The position numbers and the translations under genes were made by a program. A DNA stretch of 64,000 nt from Kocuria sp. (lineage in GTDB: Bacteria; Actinomycetota; Actinomycetes; Actinomycetales; Micrococcaceae): assembly GCF_030538595.1 (NCBI RefSeq), contig NZ_JAUNTS010000002.1, positions 214,353-278,352 of the forward strand, given 5' to 3'. Of this stretch, positions 17,253 to 25,465 are shown piece by piece (the first letter of the stretch is position 1; each line of letters starts with the position of its first letter). A model generated the notes under the pieces. That model made no database searches. It was given only the letters and a program-made list of their open reading frames with translations, and was not told where the DNA came from.

Positions 17253-18068
17253 TTGGCCCAACCCATCCATCTGAGCGACCCGCACGATCCCCGCGTGGCG
17301 GATTACACGTCCCTTACGGATGTGGCGCTGCGGCGCAAGCTGGAGCCCGAGCGGGGCATGTACTTGGCGGAATCTTCCAAGGTGCTGCGCAGAGCCCTGG
17401 CCGCCGGGCACAAGCCGCGGTCTTTTTTCATGGCGGAGAAGTGGCTGGCGGAGTTGGCAGATGTGATCCAAGCCCATCCAGATGTGCCCGTGTACGTGGG
17501 AACTGACGATGTGTTGGAGGCCATCACCGGGTTTCACCTCCACAGGGGCGCCTTGGCTGCCATGCAGCGTCCCGCCGCCTCAGCCCTGGAGGATGTACTG
17601 GCCGGGGCCCGCCGCGTGACCATCATTGAGGACATTGTGGATCACACCAACGTGGGGGCAATTTTTCGCTCGGCGGCGGCCTTGGACGTGGATGCGGTTC
17701 TGGTGACTCCACGGTGTGCTGACCCGCTGTACCGCAGGGCCATCCGGGTGTCCATGGGCACGGTGTTCCAGGTTCCGTGGGTTCGACTGGACCACTGGAC
17801 AGCCGACCTGCAACTGGTCAAGGACGCCGGATTCCTCACAGCCGCCATGGCCCTGCACGATGATTCGCTGAATGTGGACGAACTGGGATCCAGAGTCCGT
17901 GAGTCCGGGGAAAAACTGGCGCTGATCCTGGGCACGGAAGGCCAAGGTCTGGCAGCAGCCACCATCCATCATGCCGATGTGACGGTCAAGATTCCCATGT
18001 CTCACGGGGTGGATTCACTCAATGTGGCGGCCGCCTCCGCGGTCGCCTTTTGGGAAACCCGGCCGTGA
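17253..18068 (+). CDS. TrmH-family RNA 2'-O-methyltransferase
   Basis: A 271-residue SPOUT methyltransferase that would use S-adenosylmethionine to methylate a ribose in rRNA or tRNA. The N-terminal substrate-binding part is followed by the three SpoU motifs: DHTNVGAIFRSAAAL with the catalytic Arg, LILGTEGQGL, and IPMSHGVDSLNVAAASAVA. The start is TTG 17253. The target RNA site cannot be told from sequence. It is convergent with the subtilase gene across a strong inverted repeat. Confidence 0.92.
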   Translation: MAQPIHLSDPHDPRVADYTSLTDVALRRKLEPERGMYLAESSKVLRRALAAGHKPRSFFMAEKWLAELADVIQAHPDVPVYVGTDDVLEAITGFHLHRGALAAMQRPAASALEDVLAGARRVTIIEDIVDHTNVGAIFRSAAALDVDAVLVTPRCADPLYRRAIRVSMGTVFQVPWVRLDHWTADLQLVKDAGFLTAAMALHDDSLNVDELGSRVRESGEKLALILGTEGQGLAAATIHHADVTVKIPMSHGVDSLNVAAASAVAFWETRP

Positions 18069-18106
18069 GACATGGTGCCTCCGGGACGTCGTCGTGATGC
18101 TGCTTT

Positions 18107-18152
18107 TGACAGGGCTGTGACCAGCTGAACTCAGCTGGTCACAGCCCTGTCA
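18107..18152. terminator. Inverted repeat with 22-bp arms and 2-base loop
   Basis: Arms 18107-18128 and 18131-18152 match perfectly around the dinucleotide AC. It lies between the convergent TrmH and subtilase genes, ending 7 bases before the subtilase stop. TTTT precedes the left arm, which would be a short U-run for the minus-strand transcript. Confidence 0.72.
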
Positions 18153-18159
18153 GGTGCGA

Positions 18160-20190
18160 TCATCTCTTGGAGCGGTAGATGAACGCGGCCATGGCGTCAC
18201 GGTTGGTGGTGTTCATCGGCCGGTAGGTGCCATCCGGCCAGCCCGTGGTCACCCCGCGGGCAGCAAGCCAGTGGATTTCCCGGTAAAACTGCTGGCCGGG
18301 CCGAACGTCCGTGAAACGGGAGGTTGCCGGAGCAGAGTAGGCCGGGGAGCCTGCCAACCGGTAGAAGATTGCAGCGGTGGCGTCCCTGGTGACCTGGTTG
18401 TTGGGTTTGAAGGTGCCATCCGCCCAGCCGCGCATGATCCCGGCTGAACGAGCCCAGGTGATCTCCTTGTAGAAGGGGTGAGACGTGGAGATGTCGCTGT
18501 AGGGCGAACGTGCAGGCGGTGTGAAGGCCGGTGAACCGGACATACGGTAAGCCACGGCGGCCATGGCATCGCGGTCAATCTTGTTGAACGGGCGGAAAGT
18601 GCCGTCCGGCCAGCCGTTGAGATACCGGTTGTCCCGCACCCAGGTGATTTCGCGGACAAACTGGTTGCTGGGGGACACATCCCGGAATGGCCCGGCGGGT
18701 TTGACGGAGGCCACGGCCAAGTTGGGTGCCACTTGCAACGTACCCAGCTGGCCGGTGGAGGTGGACTTCAGCGTGCGCTCAATCTGATCCACGCTCAGCG
18801 CAGGATTGGCCTCTTTCATGAGAGCCACGGTGCCTGCCACAAACGGCGCCGCCATGGACGTCCCGTACTTGTACCCGTAGTTGGGAGTGCCGTAGGTGGT
18901 GCTGCCCGAGTTCATGGTGGAAACAATGGGGGCACCGTGAGTCCCGCCGGGGGCCAACACATCAACGGCGGGGCCCCAGTTGGAGTAGGAAGCGCGAGCG
19001 CCGTTCTGGTCCGCAGCGCCCACCACAATGGTTCTGGCGCAGTTGGCGGGGGGATAGTTGGCGGCATTTTGGTTGGCGTTGCCTGCCGAAACCACCACGG
19101 GGATGTTGCGGTTATAGGCGTAGTCAATGGCGCCCTGCATGGTGGCACTACATGACCCCAGCAGGTTCAAGGACATGTTGATCACGGTGGCGCGCGTGGG
19201 GGCGGTGGATCCATCAACGGTGGCGCCGGCAGCCCAACGAACACCAGCCACAATGTCTGATTCATAACCGTACGTGCAGGAACCCAGCACCCGTACAGGC
19301 ATGATGCGGGCATCCCGTGCCACACCGGCCACGCCCAGTCCGTTGTTGGTGTTGGCTGCTGCAATACCTGCCACATGAGTACCGTGCCAGGTGGCATAAC
19401 AGCTGGAGATATTGGGGCGATCACCTGGATCAGTGGGGTCGGTATCCCGGCCATCTCCATCAATGGCAAACGTGCCACCGTGATTGGTCACCATGTCACG
19501 GCCCTGTACCAGTTTGCCGTCAAGATCTGGATGCCGGGTGATGCCGGTGTCCACCACCGCGATCACCTGGCCACGGCCCGTGGCCCCTGACCATGCCGCC
19601 GGAACGTTACGTCCCAACACGTTGTACTGCTGCCGCAAGAGTGGATCATTGGTGGCTGCGGCCACCGCCAGACGGTCCGGTTCGGCGTACTCCACCCGCG
19701 GATCGGCTTCAAGTTCGCTGATCAGCTCATCCTGAGTGCCAACGTCCAAGGTCTCGGTAAAGGCCATCACGTCCGTACCGTCATCCAAGGTGTTGATGTT
19801 CTCCGGAGTCTGGGCCGCGCTCACCCCGGCTTCCTCCGCTACACCGGCAGATTCCGCGGCTTCTGCCACCACGGCCTCTTTGGCCCCGGTGTCTGTGGCA
19901 GGTTCCGTGAACTTGATCATGAGCCGGTCGGTGTCCAGCGTCAGATCATGTGGAGAAGCCGGCCCTTGGACGTCTGTGGCCTCCTGTTGGACTGCTTCAA
20001 TGGCAGACGATGCCTGTGCCTCTGTGATCCCACCATCGCCCGGTTCCACGGCAGCCTCTACCGGCTCCACGGGATCGGTGGCATGGGCTGGGTTGATAAC
20101 GGTCAAAGGGGCCGCCAACAGGGCCACTGTGAGGCCGATGGTGGCTCCGGGGCGTAAAACGGCGTGTTTGAGCCGGGAAACAGATGGCAT
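18160..20190 (-). CDS. Secreted subtilisin-like serine protease with SLH-type repeats
   Basis: A 676-residue exported S8 peptidase. The signal peptide (about 1-37) ends PAHA. A propeptide/inhibitor-like region reaches about residue 180. The catalytic triad is D214 in AVVDTGITRHPDL, H269 in WHGTHVAG, and S445 in YGTSMAAPFVAG; N371 in VSAGNAN is the oxyanion residue. From about 500 to the end are three repeats of the type FxREIxWxxxxGxxxGWPDGTFRP, matching SLH-like surface-layer homology modules found in actinobacterial proteins. These probably hold the enzyme to secondary wall polymer, perhaps the glycan made by the neighbouring locus. AAGGA lies ten bases before the ATG. Confidence 0.93.
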   Translation of the reverse strand: MPSVSRLKHAVLRPGATIGLTVALLAAPLTVINPAHATDPVEPVEAAVEPGDGGITEAQASSAIEAVQQEATDVQGPASPHDLTLDTDRLMIKFTEPATDTGAKEAVVAEAAESAGVAEEAGVSAAQTPENINTLDDGTDVMAFTETLDVGTQDELISELEADPRVEYAEPDRLAVAAATNDPLLRQQYNVLGRNVPAAWSGATGRGQVIAVVDTGITRHPDLDGKLVQGRDMVTNHGGTFAIDGDGRDTDPTDPGDRPNISSCYATWHGTHVAGIAAANTNNGLGVAGVARDARIMPVRVLGSCTYGYESDIVAGVRWAAGATVDGSTAPTRATVINMSLNLLGSCSATMQGAIDYAYNRNIPVVVSAGNANQNAANYPPANCARTIVVGAADQNGARASYSNWGPAVDVLAPGGTHGAPIVSTMNSGSTTYGTPNYGYKYGTSMAAPFVAGTVALMKEANPALSVDQIERTLKSTSTGQLGTLQVAPNLAVASVKPAGPFRDVSPSNQFVREITWVRDNRYLNGWPDGTFRPFNKIDRDAMAAVAYRMSGSPAFTPPARSPYSDISTSHPFYKEITWARSAGIMRGWADGTFKPNNQVTRDATAAIFYRLAGSPAYSAPATSRFTDVRPGQQFYREIHWLAARGVTTGWPDGTYRPMNTTNRDAMAAFIYRSKR

Positions 20191-20657
20191 GGGGGTGCAT
20201 CCTTGGGTGGTGAGGGGGACAGGGACCGGGGGAAGTCCGACTGACTAATGTAATTTCAATCAGCACGGACCACTCTACGAAAAATTGGTGCGCTGCGCAG
20301 AAGTTGCCCTTGTCCCGGTGTGATCTTTGCCGCTCACTTCCGTGAGTACCCGGGCCGTCGTCGTGCTCCCACCTGCGGTCCGCATTCGCCCTCAATTGGT
20401 ACGCAAAAGACCAAGAATCGTCTCGATCAGTGGCGATTTGCGTACCAACTCAGACCAGCTGCGTCGGATTCCATCATCTACGCTCCCAGAACCAGACCCC
20501 ACAACCACATGTCGCACTTTCACCTAGAACCCCGGGGTACCACGCAGGCGCCAGCGATTTGTGTAAGATGTCCCGTTGGTGTCCTGTGAGGCACCCGCAA
20601 CCCAGCGTCATCGTGCCTGGCAAAATCCAGTCACCCAAGAGCCAAGGACTATTGCTC
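20191..20657. repeat. 467-base divergent intergenic region with inverted repeat
   Basis: Separates the subtilase (minus) and rpmE2 (plus). A perfect 12-bp inverted pair, TTGGTACGCAAA (20396-20407) and TTTGCGTACCAA (20437-20448), encloses 29 bases and could fold as a stem or act as a spaced operator. TAAGAT near 20565 could be a -10 box for rpmE2. I see no zinc-regulator (Zur) box that I can match with confidence and no small gene. Confidence 0.5.
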
Positions 20658-20918
20658 ATGAAGAACGATATTCACCCGGATTACCACCCGGTCCTGTTCC
20701 GCGATCTGGCATCCGGCAAGACCTTCTTGACCCGCTCCACCGCCACCTCGGAGAAGACCGAGACCTGGGAGGACGGCAACGAATACCCCCTGATCGAGGT
20801 TGAGATCTCCTCCGAGTCTCACCCGTTCTACACCGGCAAACAGCGGATCATGGACTCCGCCGGCCGCGTGGAGCGCTTCAACGCTCGTTTCAAGAACTTC
20901 GGCAAGCCCTCCAACTGA
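20658..20918 (+). CDS. rpmE2: Ribosomal protein bL31, type B (zinc-free)
   Basis: An 86-residue protein starting [19 protein letters not shown], with [20 protein letters not shown] near the end. There is no CxxC, so it is the zinc-independent form (RpmE2/YtiA type) that replaces zinc-binding L31 on ribosomes during zinc shortage in many bacteria. The short frame is inside a longer open frame; ATG 20658 is chosen from the family start. It is monocistronic and followed by a strong hairpin. Confidence 0.95.
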   Translation: MKNDIHPDYHPVLFRDLASGKTFLTRSTATSEKTETWEDGNEYPLIEVEISSESHPFYTGKQRIMDSAGRVERFNARFKNFGKPSN

Positions 20919-20989
20919 CACCCGGGTGATGCCACACCAGCAGTCCCGGTGATGGCCACGTCCTCACCGGGTAGCCAGTAGGCCAGCCC

Positions 20990-21034
20990 ACGACGGCGGT
21001 TGCCTCCACATGTGATGGAGGCAACCGCCGTCGT
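20990..21034 (+). terminator. rpmE2 terminator hairpin
   Basis: Arms 20990-21008 and 21016-21034 (19 bp) match perfectly around a 7-base loop, 71 bases after the rpmE2 stop. A T/G-rich stretch (CGTTGGGGTTGTTGGG) follows, giving a partial U-tract on the plus strand. Confidence 0.75.
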
Positions 21035-21138
21035 CGTTGGGGTTGTTGGGTGTGGGCGCGGTGCCCGGACAGCGGGAGACCACCGGGGGATCACCAAGCT
21101 CACATCAGGGAGCAGCAGGGTGCCATAGACTTGCGGCG

Positions 21139-23046
21139 ATGTTCCCCCCACGTCCTAGCTATCCCCTGTCCGCTCCGCACCGCGTCTGTCTGACTGCAGT
21201 GGGGTTGGTGGCTGCTTTGGTGGTGGCTGGCTGTTCCGATGACTCCAGCGGCCCGCAGGCACAAGGCACGGAAGCGGCCACACCGCAGCCCTCCGACCCC
21301 TGGCCAATGTCTGCCCCGCCGGATGACCCCCTTGCTTGGATTGCGGATCAACGCCAGCAGCCCCCTGAACCAAGTGCTACACCCACCGGGACGTCCACGG
21401 CCGCTGGTGAACCGGACCTGACCGTGGGAGTTGGTGGGTCAGACACCGGGTTTGCATACGCGGCAGCCGGTGCGGGCATTTCTTTTGAGGCCACCGATCT
21501 CTCCGACGAACGCCTCAGCGCCGACAACCCGGACCTGGTGCGGATTCTGTCCCAGATGGAGCAGCCCACCCTGCGCTTTGGTGGGAATTCGGTGGACCGC
21601 CGGTTCTTTTTCACGGACTCGCAAGAGGCCACCCCCACGGACTGGCCGCTGCGCCCGGGGGAGCGCATCACCACCGTGACTCCGGATGATCTGCAGCGTT
21701 TGGCGGGCCTGGCCGAGGCCACGGACGCTCAGGTGATCCTGAGTGTGAACCTGGCCGCAGATGATCCGCAGCGGGCAGCAACCATGGTGCGCTACGCCCA
21801 CGATGCCCTGGGGGAGCGCCTGGTGGGAGTGATGATCGGCAATGAGCCCAACGGCTACGCACTGGGAGCCAACAACCCGCTGAGCATCAAGGACTCCTCC
21901 TGGGACACGGAAGCCTTTCAGAAGAACTGGGAGGAGTATGTCACCGCCATTCGCCAGGACGTCCCAGACATTCGCGTGGTGGGCCCCGGTGCTTACGACG
22001 CCGAATGGTGGCGCACCGTGACCGAATCAGGGGTGGCCAACACCACCCTGGCCGTCCATCAGTACCCGCTGTCCGAGTGCGGAGACCCGCAAGATACGGG
22101 CTACCAGGAGGGCAGCGCCCCCACCATTGAGAACACCCTGGCCTCCGAAACGCGACAGCGAGTGGATCAGCTACTGGGTCGGGCTGTGGAGATGGCTGAT
22201 CAAGCACAGATGGACACCTGGGTCACGGAAACCTCCGCGTCCTCCTGCTCTGGTTCCAACGACCTCACGGAGACCCTGGCTGCCGGGCTTTACACCGCCG
22301 ATTACGTGTTGCGTGCCCAGAGTTTGGGTGTGGATCGCGTGGACTTTCATTCGTCCTTGCTGCCTTGCAAGGGAGGTCCGCCCATGTCCGTGGTGTGCTC
22401 CTCCGGGACTTTGCAGAATCCTGGCTCAGCCTTTGTACCGCGTACCAACGGCCTGGCGCTGGCCACCGTGGGTACCCTGCCCGCCGGACAGTTCCACACC
22501 ACCACCATCACTGAAGGTGATGCCACGGCTCTCCCCGGTGCACAGGGACAGGACGTGGTCAGCTATGCAATCGCCCACCCTGACGGCACCATGTCCATTG
22601 TGCTGATCGACTTCCGTGACCCGGCCGATTCCGCGGCACAGCAGGTGCGGTTGAATCTGCCGAATGAGATCAAAAGTGCTGCCCGAACCACCTTTGGCGG
22701 CACGGATTTACGGCAGAACTACCCTGAGACCTCCCTGTTCGATGGCCAGGGTTCGGGAGCAGGCCAGGGTGCAGGAGCGGGCCAGGGTGCAGGAGCGGGC
22801 CAGGGCGCGGGAACCGCCACCCCGGGTGAGGGCCCCACAACAGCGGACGCAGATGGGGTGGCCATGGATGTTCGGGGTGCCACCGCCGAGGTGGCCGCCG
22901 GACGGCCCTCCGTGGATGGTTACGGCCTTCCGTTGCTCCCGCCGCGACTACAGACCGAAGTCAGCGGCGTGTCAGAGGGTGACAGGGTGATGGACACGCT
23001 CATAGCGCCCGGTTCGGTGACGGTGATTTCCACTCAGCCTTTATGA
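21139..23046 (+). CDS. Lipoprotein with GH79/GH-A-like glycosidase domain
   Basis: About 635 residues. The start MFPPRPSYPL is followed by a hydrophobic stretch and the lipobox VVAGC, then a Ser/Pro-rich spacer, so the protein is probably an outward-facing lipoprotein. The domain from about residue 105 shows a GH-A TIM-barrel pattern: LRFGGNSVDRRFF, IGNEPNG with E236 as likely acid/base, and WVTETSASS with E364 as likely nucleophile. This resembles heparanase/beta-glucuronidase-like GH79. A GQGAGA repeat (about 536-559) precedes the C-terminal segment. It opens the polysaccharide locus and could trim or remodel a uronic-acid-containing glycan; that role is inferred. A longer open frame upstream is ignored because the lipobox fixes the start. 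Confidence 0.75.
   Translation: MFPPRPSYPLSAPHRVCLTAVGLVAALVVAGCSDDSSGPQAQGTEAATPQPSDPWPMSAPPDDPLAWIADQRQQPPEPSATPTGTSTAAGEPDLTVGVGGSDTGFAYAAAGAGISFEATDLSDERLSADNPDLVRILSQMEQPTLRFGGNSVDRRFFFTDSQEATPTDWPLRPGERITTVTPDDLQRLAGLAEATDAQVILSVNLAADDPQRAATMVRYAHDALGERLVGVMIGNEPNGYALGANNPLSIKDSSWDTEAFQKNWEEYVTAIRQDVPDIRVVGPGAYDAEWWRTVTESGVANTTLAVHQYPLSECGDPQDTGYQEGSAPTIENTLASETRQRVDQLLGRAVEMADQAQMDTWVTETSASSCSGSNDLTETLAAGLYTADYVLRAQSLGVDRVDFHSSLLPCKGGPPMSVVCSSGTLQNPGSAFVPRTNGLALATVGTLPAGQFHTTTITEGDATALPGAQGQDVVSYAIAHPDGTMSIVLIDFRDPADSAAQQVRLNLPNEIKSAARTTFGGTDLRQNYPETSLFDGQGSGAGQGAGAGQGAGAGQGAGTATPGEGPTTADADGVAMDVRGATAEVAAGRPSVDGYGLPLLPPRLQTEVSGVSEGDRVMDTLIAPGSVTVISTQPL
22744..22815 (+). repeat. Four 18-bp tandem repeats coding GQGAGA
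   Basis: Units at 22744-22761, 22762-22779, 22780-22797 and 22798-22815. The two middle copies are identical and the outer two diverge by a few bases. They code a flexible Gly/Ala/Gln linker in the lipoprotein. Copy number could vary between strains by slippage. Confidence 0.85.
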
Positions 23047-23142
23047 TGAAACAATCTTTCAACGGTGCCACCGTGTCCTCCCAAGGGCGGACGGTTCCCC
23101 GTTGGTGCCAGTTTCCATCCCAGCATCCACAAGGACGTGCCC

Positions 23143-24207
23143 ATGGCTCGCGACATCCAAGATGATCTGTTCGGCGAATCCCAGCCAGATTCGGCGGCTG
23201 CTCCAGAGCGGCGCAAGGGCCGGGGCCGTAAAGTCCTGCTGGGGTTTCTGATCTTCTTCTTGGTGCTGGTGGTTGGTGTGGTGGCCGCGATCTTCATCTA
23301 CATCAACTCGTTGAGCCGCAGCTATGACAACAACGTCACCTCCGTGCCTTCTGCATCTGCCTTCCCAGAGGGCGACCGCCCGGAGGACACGGACAGCACC
23401 ACCATTCTGCTGCTCGGTTCAGACAAGCGTCCCGAAGGTGGGGGAGAGCTGGGCCGGGAGGGCGAACGTGCCGATTCGATTATGTTGCTCAACATTCCCG
23501 CCGGTGGTGGTGAGGTTTATGTCATGTCCGTCATGCGTGACACCTGGGTGGACATCCCGGGCGTGGGACAAGGCAAGATCAACTCCGCTTTCCAGAACGG
23601 TGGGATGCCGTTGATGGTGGAGACCCTGGAGAGCTACTTTGGCACTCATATTGATGAAGTGATGGAAGTGGACTTTGCCGGTTTCCAAGGTGTCACCGAT
23701 GCCTTGGGCGGTGTGACGGTAGATGTCCCGGAGTCCTTCACCACCAGAGAAGGTGTTGAGTTCACCGCCGGTCCCACGGAGATGGACGGCGAAACCGCCT
23801 TGGCCTTTGTGCGGGAGCGTTACGCCTTCACGGACAGCGACTACACCCGCGTGGAGAATCAACGGGCCTACATTCGTGCGGTCCTCAACCGTTTCCTGCA
23901 ACCGTCCACGTTGGCCAATCCCGGCAAGATCTCAGACATTGTGGAGACCATTTCTCCGTACTTGACGGTCTCTGAGGGTCTTGATTCCGGTTACATCCGT
24001 GGTTTGGTGCCGGAGCTGGTGGGCACCACCAATTCGGATATTCACATGTTCACGGTTCCCACAAACGGCATTGGTACCTCCGCTGATGGCCAGTCCATTG
24101 TGTTGCCGAACGAACAAGCCATGCAGGAAGCCGGGGCAGCCATCAACAACGGCACGCTCGATGAGTATTACGCTCAGTACGGCAACGACGACGGGAGCGG
24201 CCTGTAG
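23143..24207 (+). CDS. LytR-CpsA-Psr (LCP) wall-polymer ligase
   Basis: 354 residues: a cytosolic polar N-terminus, one helix (about 30-53), and an outer LCP domain. Typical blocks are ILLLGSDKRP, ERADSIMLLNIP, YVMSVMRDTWVDIPGVG, KINSAFQNGG and ALAFVRERY, with the Arg and Asp residues that bind the polyprenyl pyrophosphate and metal. LCP enzymes transfer lipid-linked glycans (teichoic acid, arabinogalactan, capsule) to peptidoglycan or protein. ATG 23143 has AAGGA at good spacing. Position at the head of the glycosyltransferase/ABC exporter run fits a ligase for that polymer. Confidence 0.92.
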   Translation: MARDIQDDLFGESQPDSAAAPERRKGRGRKVLLGFLIFFLVLVVGVVAAIFIYINSLSRSYDNNVTSVPSASAFPEGDRPEDTDSTTILLLGSDKRPEGGGELGREGERADSIMLLNIPAGGGEVYVMSVMRDTWVDIPGVGQGKINSAFQNGGMPLMVETLESYFGTHIDEVMEVDFAGFQGVTDALGGVTVDVPESFTTREGVEFTAGPTEMDGETALAFVRERYAFTDSDYTRVENQRAYIRAVLNRFLQPSTLANPGKISDIVETISPYLTVSEGLDSGYIRGLVPELVGTTNSDIHMFTVPTNGIGTSADGQSIVLPNEQAMQEAGAAINNGTLDEYYAQYGNDDGSGL

Positions 24208-24271
24208 CGGCTGCGGCACCGGGTTCACATGATGAATCCGCATTCCGCGCCGTCCCCGCAGGGTCATGCCC

Positions 24272-25465
24272 ATGAATGTCCTCCTTCTCACACACTCCTA
24301 CTGGCCGGAGCATTCCCCGCCGCAACGCCGTTGGCAATCGTTGATCAGGCACCTGCGGCCGCACGGTTGGCAGGTCACCGTGGTGACCCCCGTGGCGCAT
24401 TACAGTCACGGACCCGACTACAACTCGTCCACACGGGGCAGAGTGTGGGGGACTCAGTTGGGACCGCTGGGTGAACGAATTCAGCGGGTACCTTTTGTGA
24501 CTGGGCGGGACAACCGGGTCAGCAAACTGGTGGACCAGGTTTTCACCGCCGGCGCCTCTCTGCTGCGTGCACTCAGTGGCGCCCGCCCCGACGTCGTCGT
24601 GGTGACCGCACCATCCCTACCGCTGATGGCTGCGGGATGGTGGGTGGCCACCCTGCGGCGCGTCCCGCTGGTGGTGGAAATGCGTGATGCCTGGCCGAAT
24701 CTGGTGACCGATTCCGGCGTGGCGTTGGGAACGGCGCAGTCGGTGATCAATCGCGCCGTTGAGTTTGTGCAGAATCATGCAAATACCGTGGTCACCGTGA
24801 CCGAGGGCTTTGCTGAAACGTTGCGGGAGCGCGGTGTACGCAACGTGGTGACCATTCGTAACGGGGTACAGCTGGCGCGCACACCCCTGCTGCCTCCCGT
24901 GGATGATCGTGACCACCTGGAGGTTCTGTACCTGGGCAATCACGGGGAAAGTCAACGCTTGGAGCGTTTGATCGACGCCGCAGCGCTGGCCGGTCCTAGG
25001 GTGCGGCTCAGCATGGTGGGGCAGGGTTCTCAGAAAGCTGCCCTCATAGCCCACGCAGCGCACAACGCTGTACCCGTGCGTTTTTTGGACCCGGTCTTCC
25101 GTAGGGATGTTTTTGACCTGTATGCACAGGCTGATTCGCTGGTGATTTCCTTACGCGATGACTGGAAGTCTTTTGAGGCAACCATTCCGTCCAAGACCTA
25201 TGAGGTCATGTCCGTGGGACGTCACATCACCGGTGTGGTCAGGGGCGAGGCCGCGCGGGTCTTGGAGGGTGCCGGTGCCGGCGACATCGTGACCGGAAAT
25301 GCAGCCGATATTGCACAGCTGTGGCGCGCGTTGGCAGCAGACCGGCAACGGCTGAACGTCAACGACGCCGGGCGACGGTGGGTTGCGGCTAATGCCGACT
25401 ACAAAGATCTGGCCAGGCAGTACGACCACGTTCTGCGAAACGTCGTAGGCAAGGAAGCCGCGTGA
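24272..25465 (+). CDS. GT4-type glycosyltransferase
   Basis: About 397 residues. MNVLLLTHSYWPEHSPPQRR opens the GT-B N-domain. The C-domain has LEVLYLGNHGESQRLERLIDAA and the donor-site region ISLRDDWKSFEATIPSKTYEVMS, with the Glu of the EX7E-like motif. It would act in the cytosol on a lipid-linked glycan. Of two in-frame ATGs, 24272 has better spacing from GCAGGG than 24266. The gene end overlaps the next start as GTGA, so it belongs to one operon with the following four genes. The donor sugar is unknown. Confidence 0.88.
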   Translation: MNVLLLTHSYWPEHSPPQRRWQSLIRHLRPHGWQVTVVTPVAHYSHGPDYNSSTRGRVWGTQLGPLGERIQRVPFVTGRDNRVSKLVDQVFTAGASLLRALSGARPDVVVVTAPSLPLMAAGWWVATLRRVPLVVEMRDAWPNLVTDSGVALGTAQSVINRAVEFVQNHANTVVTVTEGFAETLRERGVRNVVTIRNGVQLARTPLLPPVDDRDHLEVLYLGNHGESQRLERLIDAAALAGPRVRLSMVGQGSQKAALIAHAAHNAVPVRFLDPVFRRDVFDLYAQADSLVISLRDDWKSFEATIPSKTYEVMSVGRHITGVVRGEAARVLEGAGAGDIVTGNAADIAQLWRALAADRQRLNVNDAGRRWVAANADYKDLARQYDHVLRNVVGKEAA

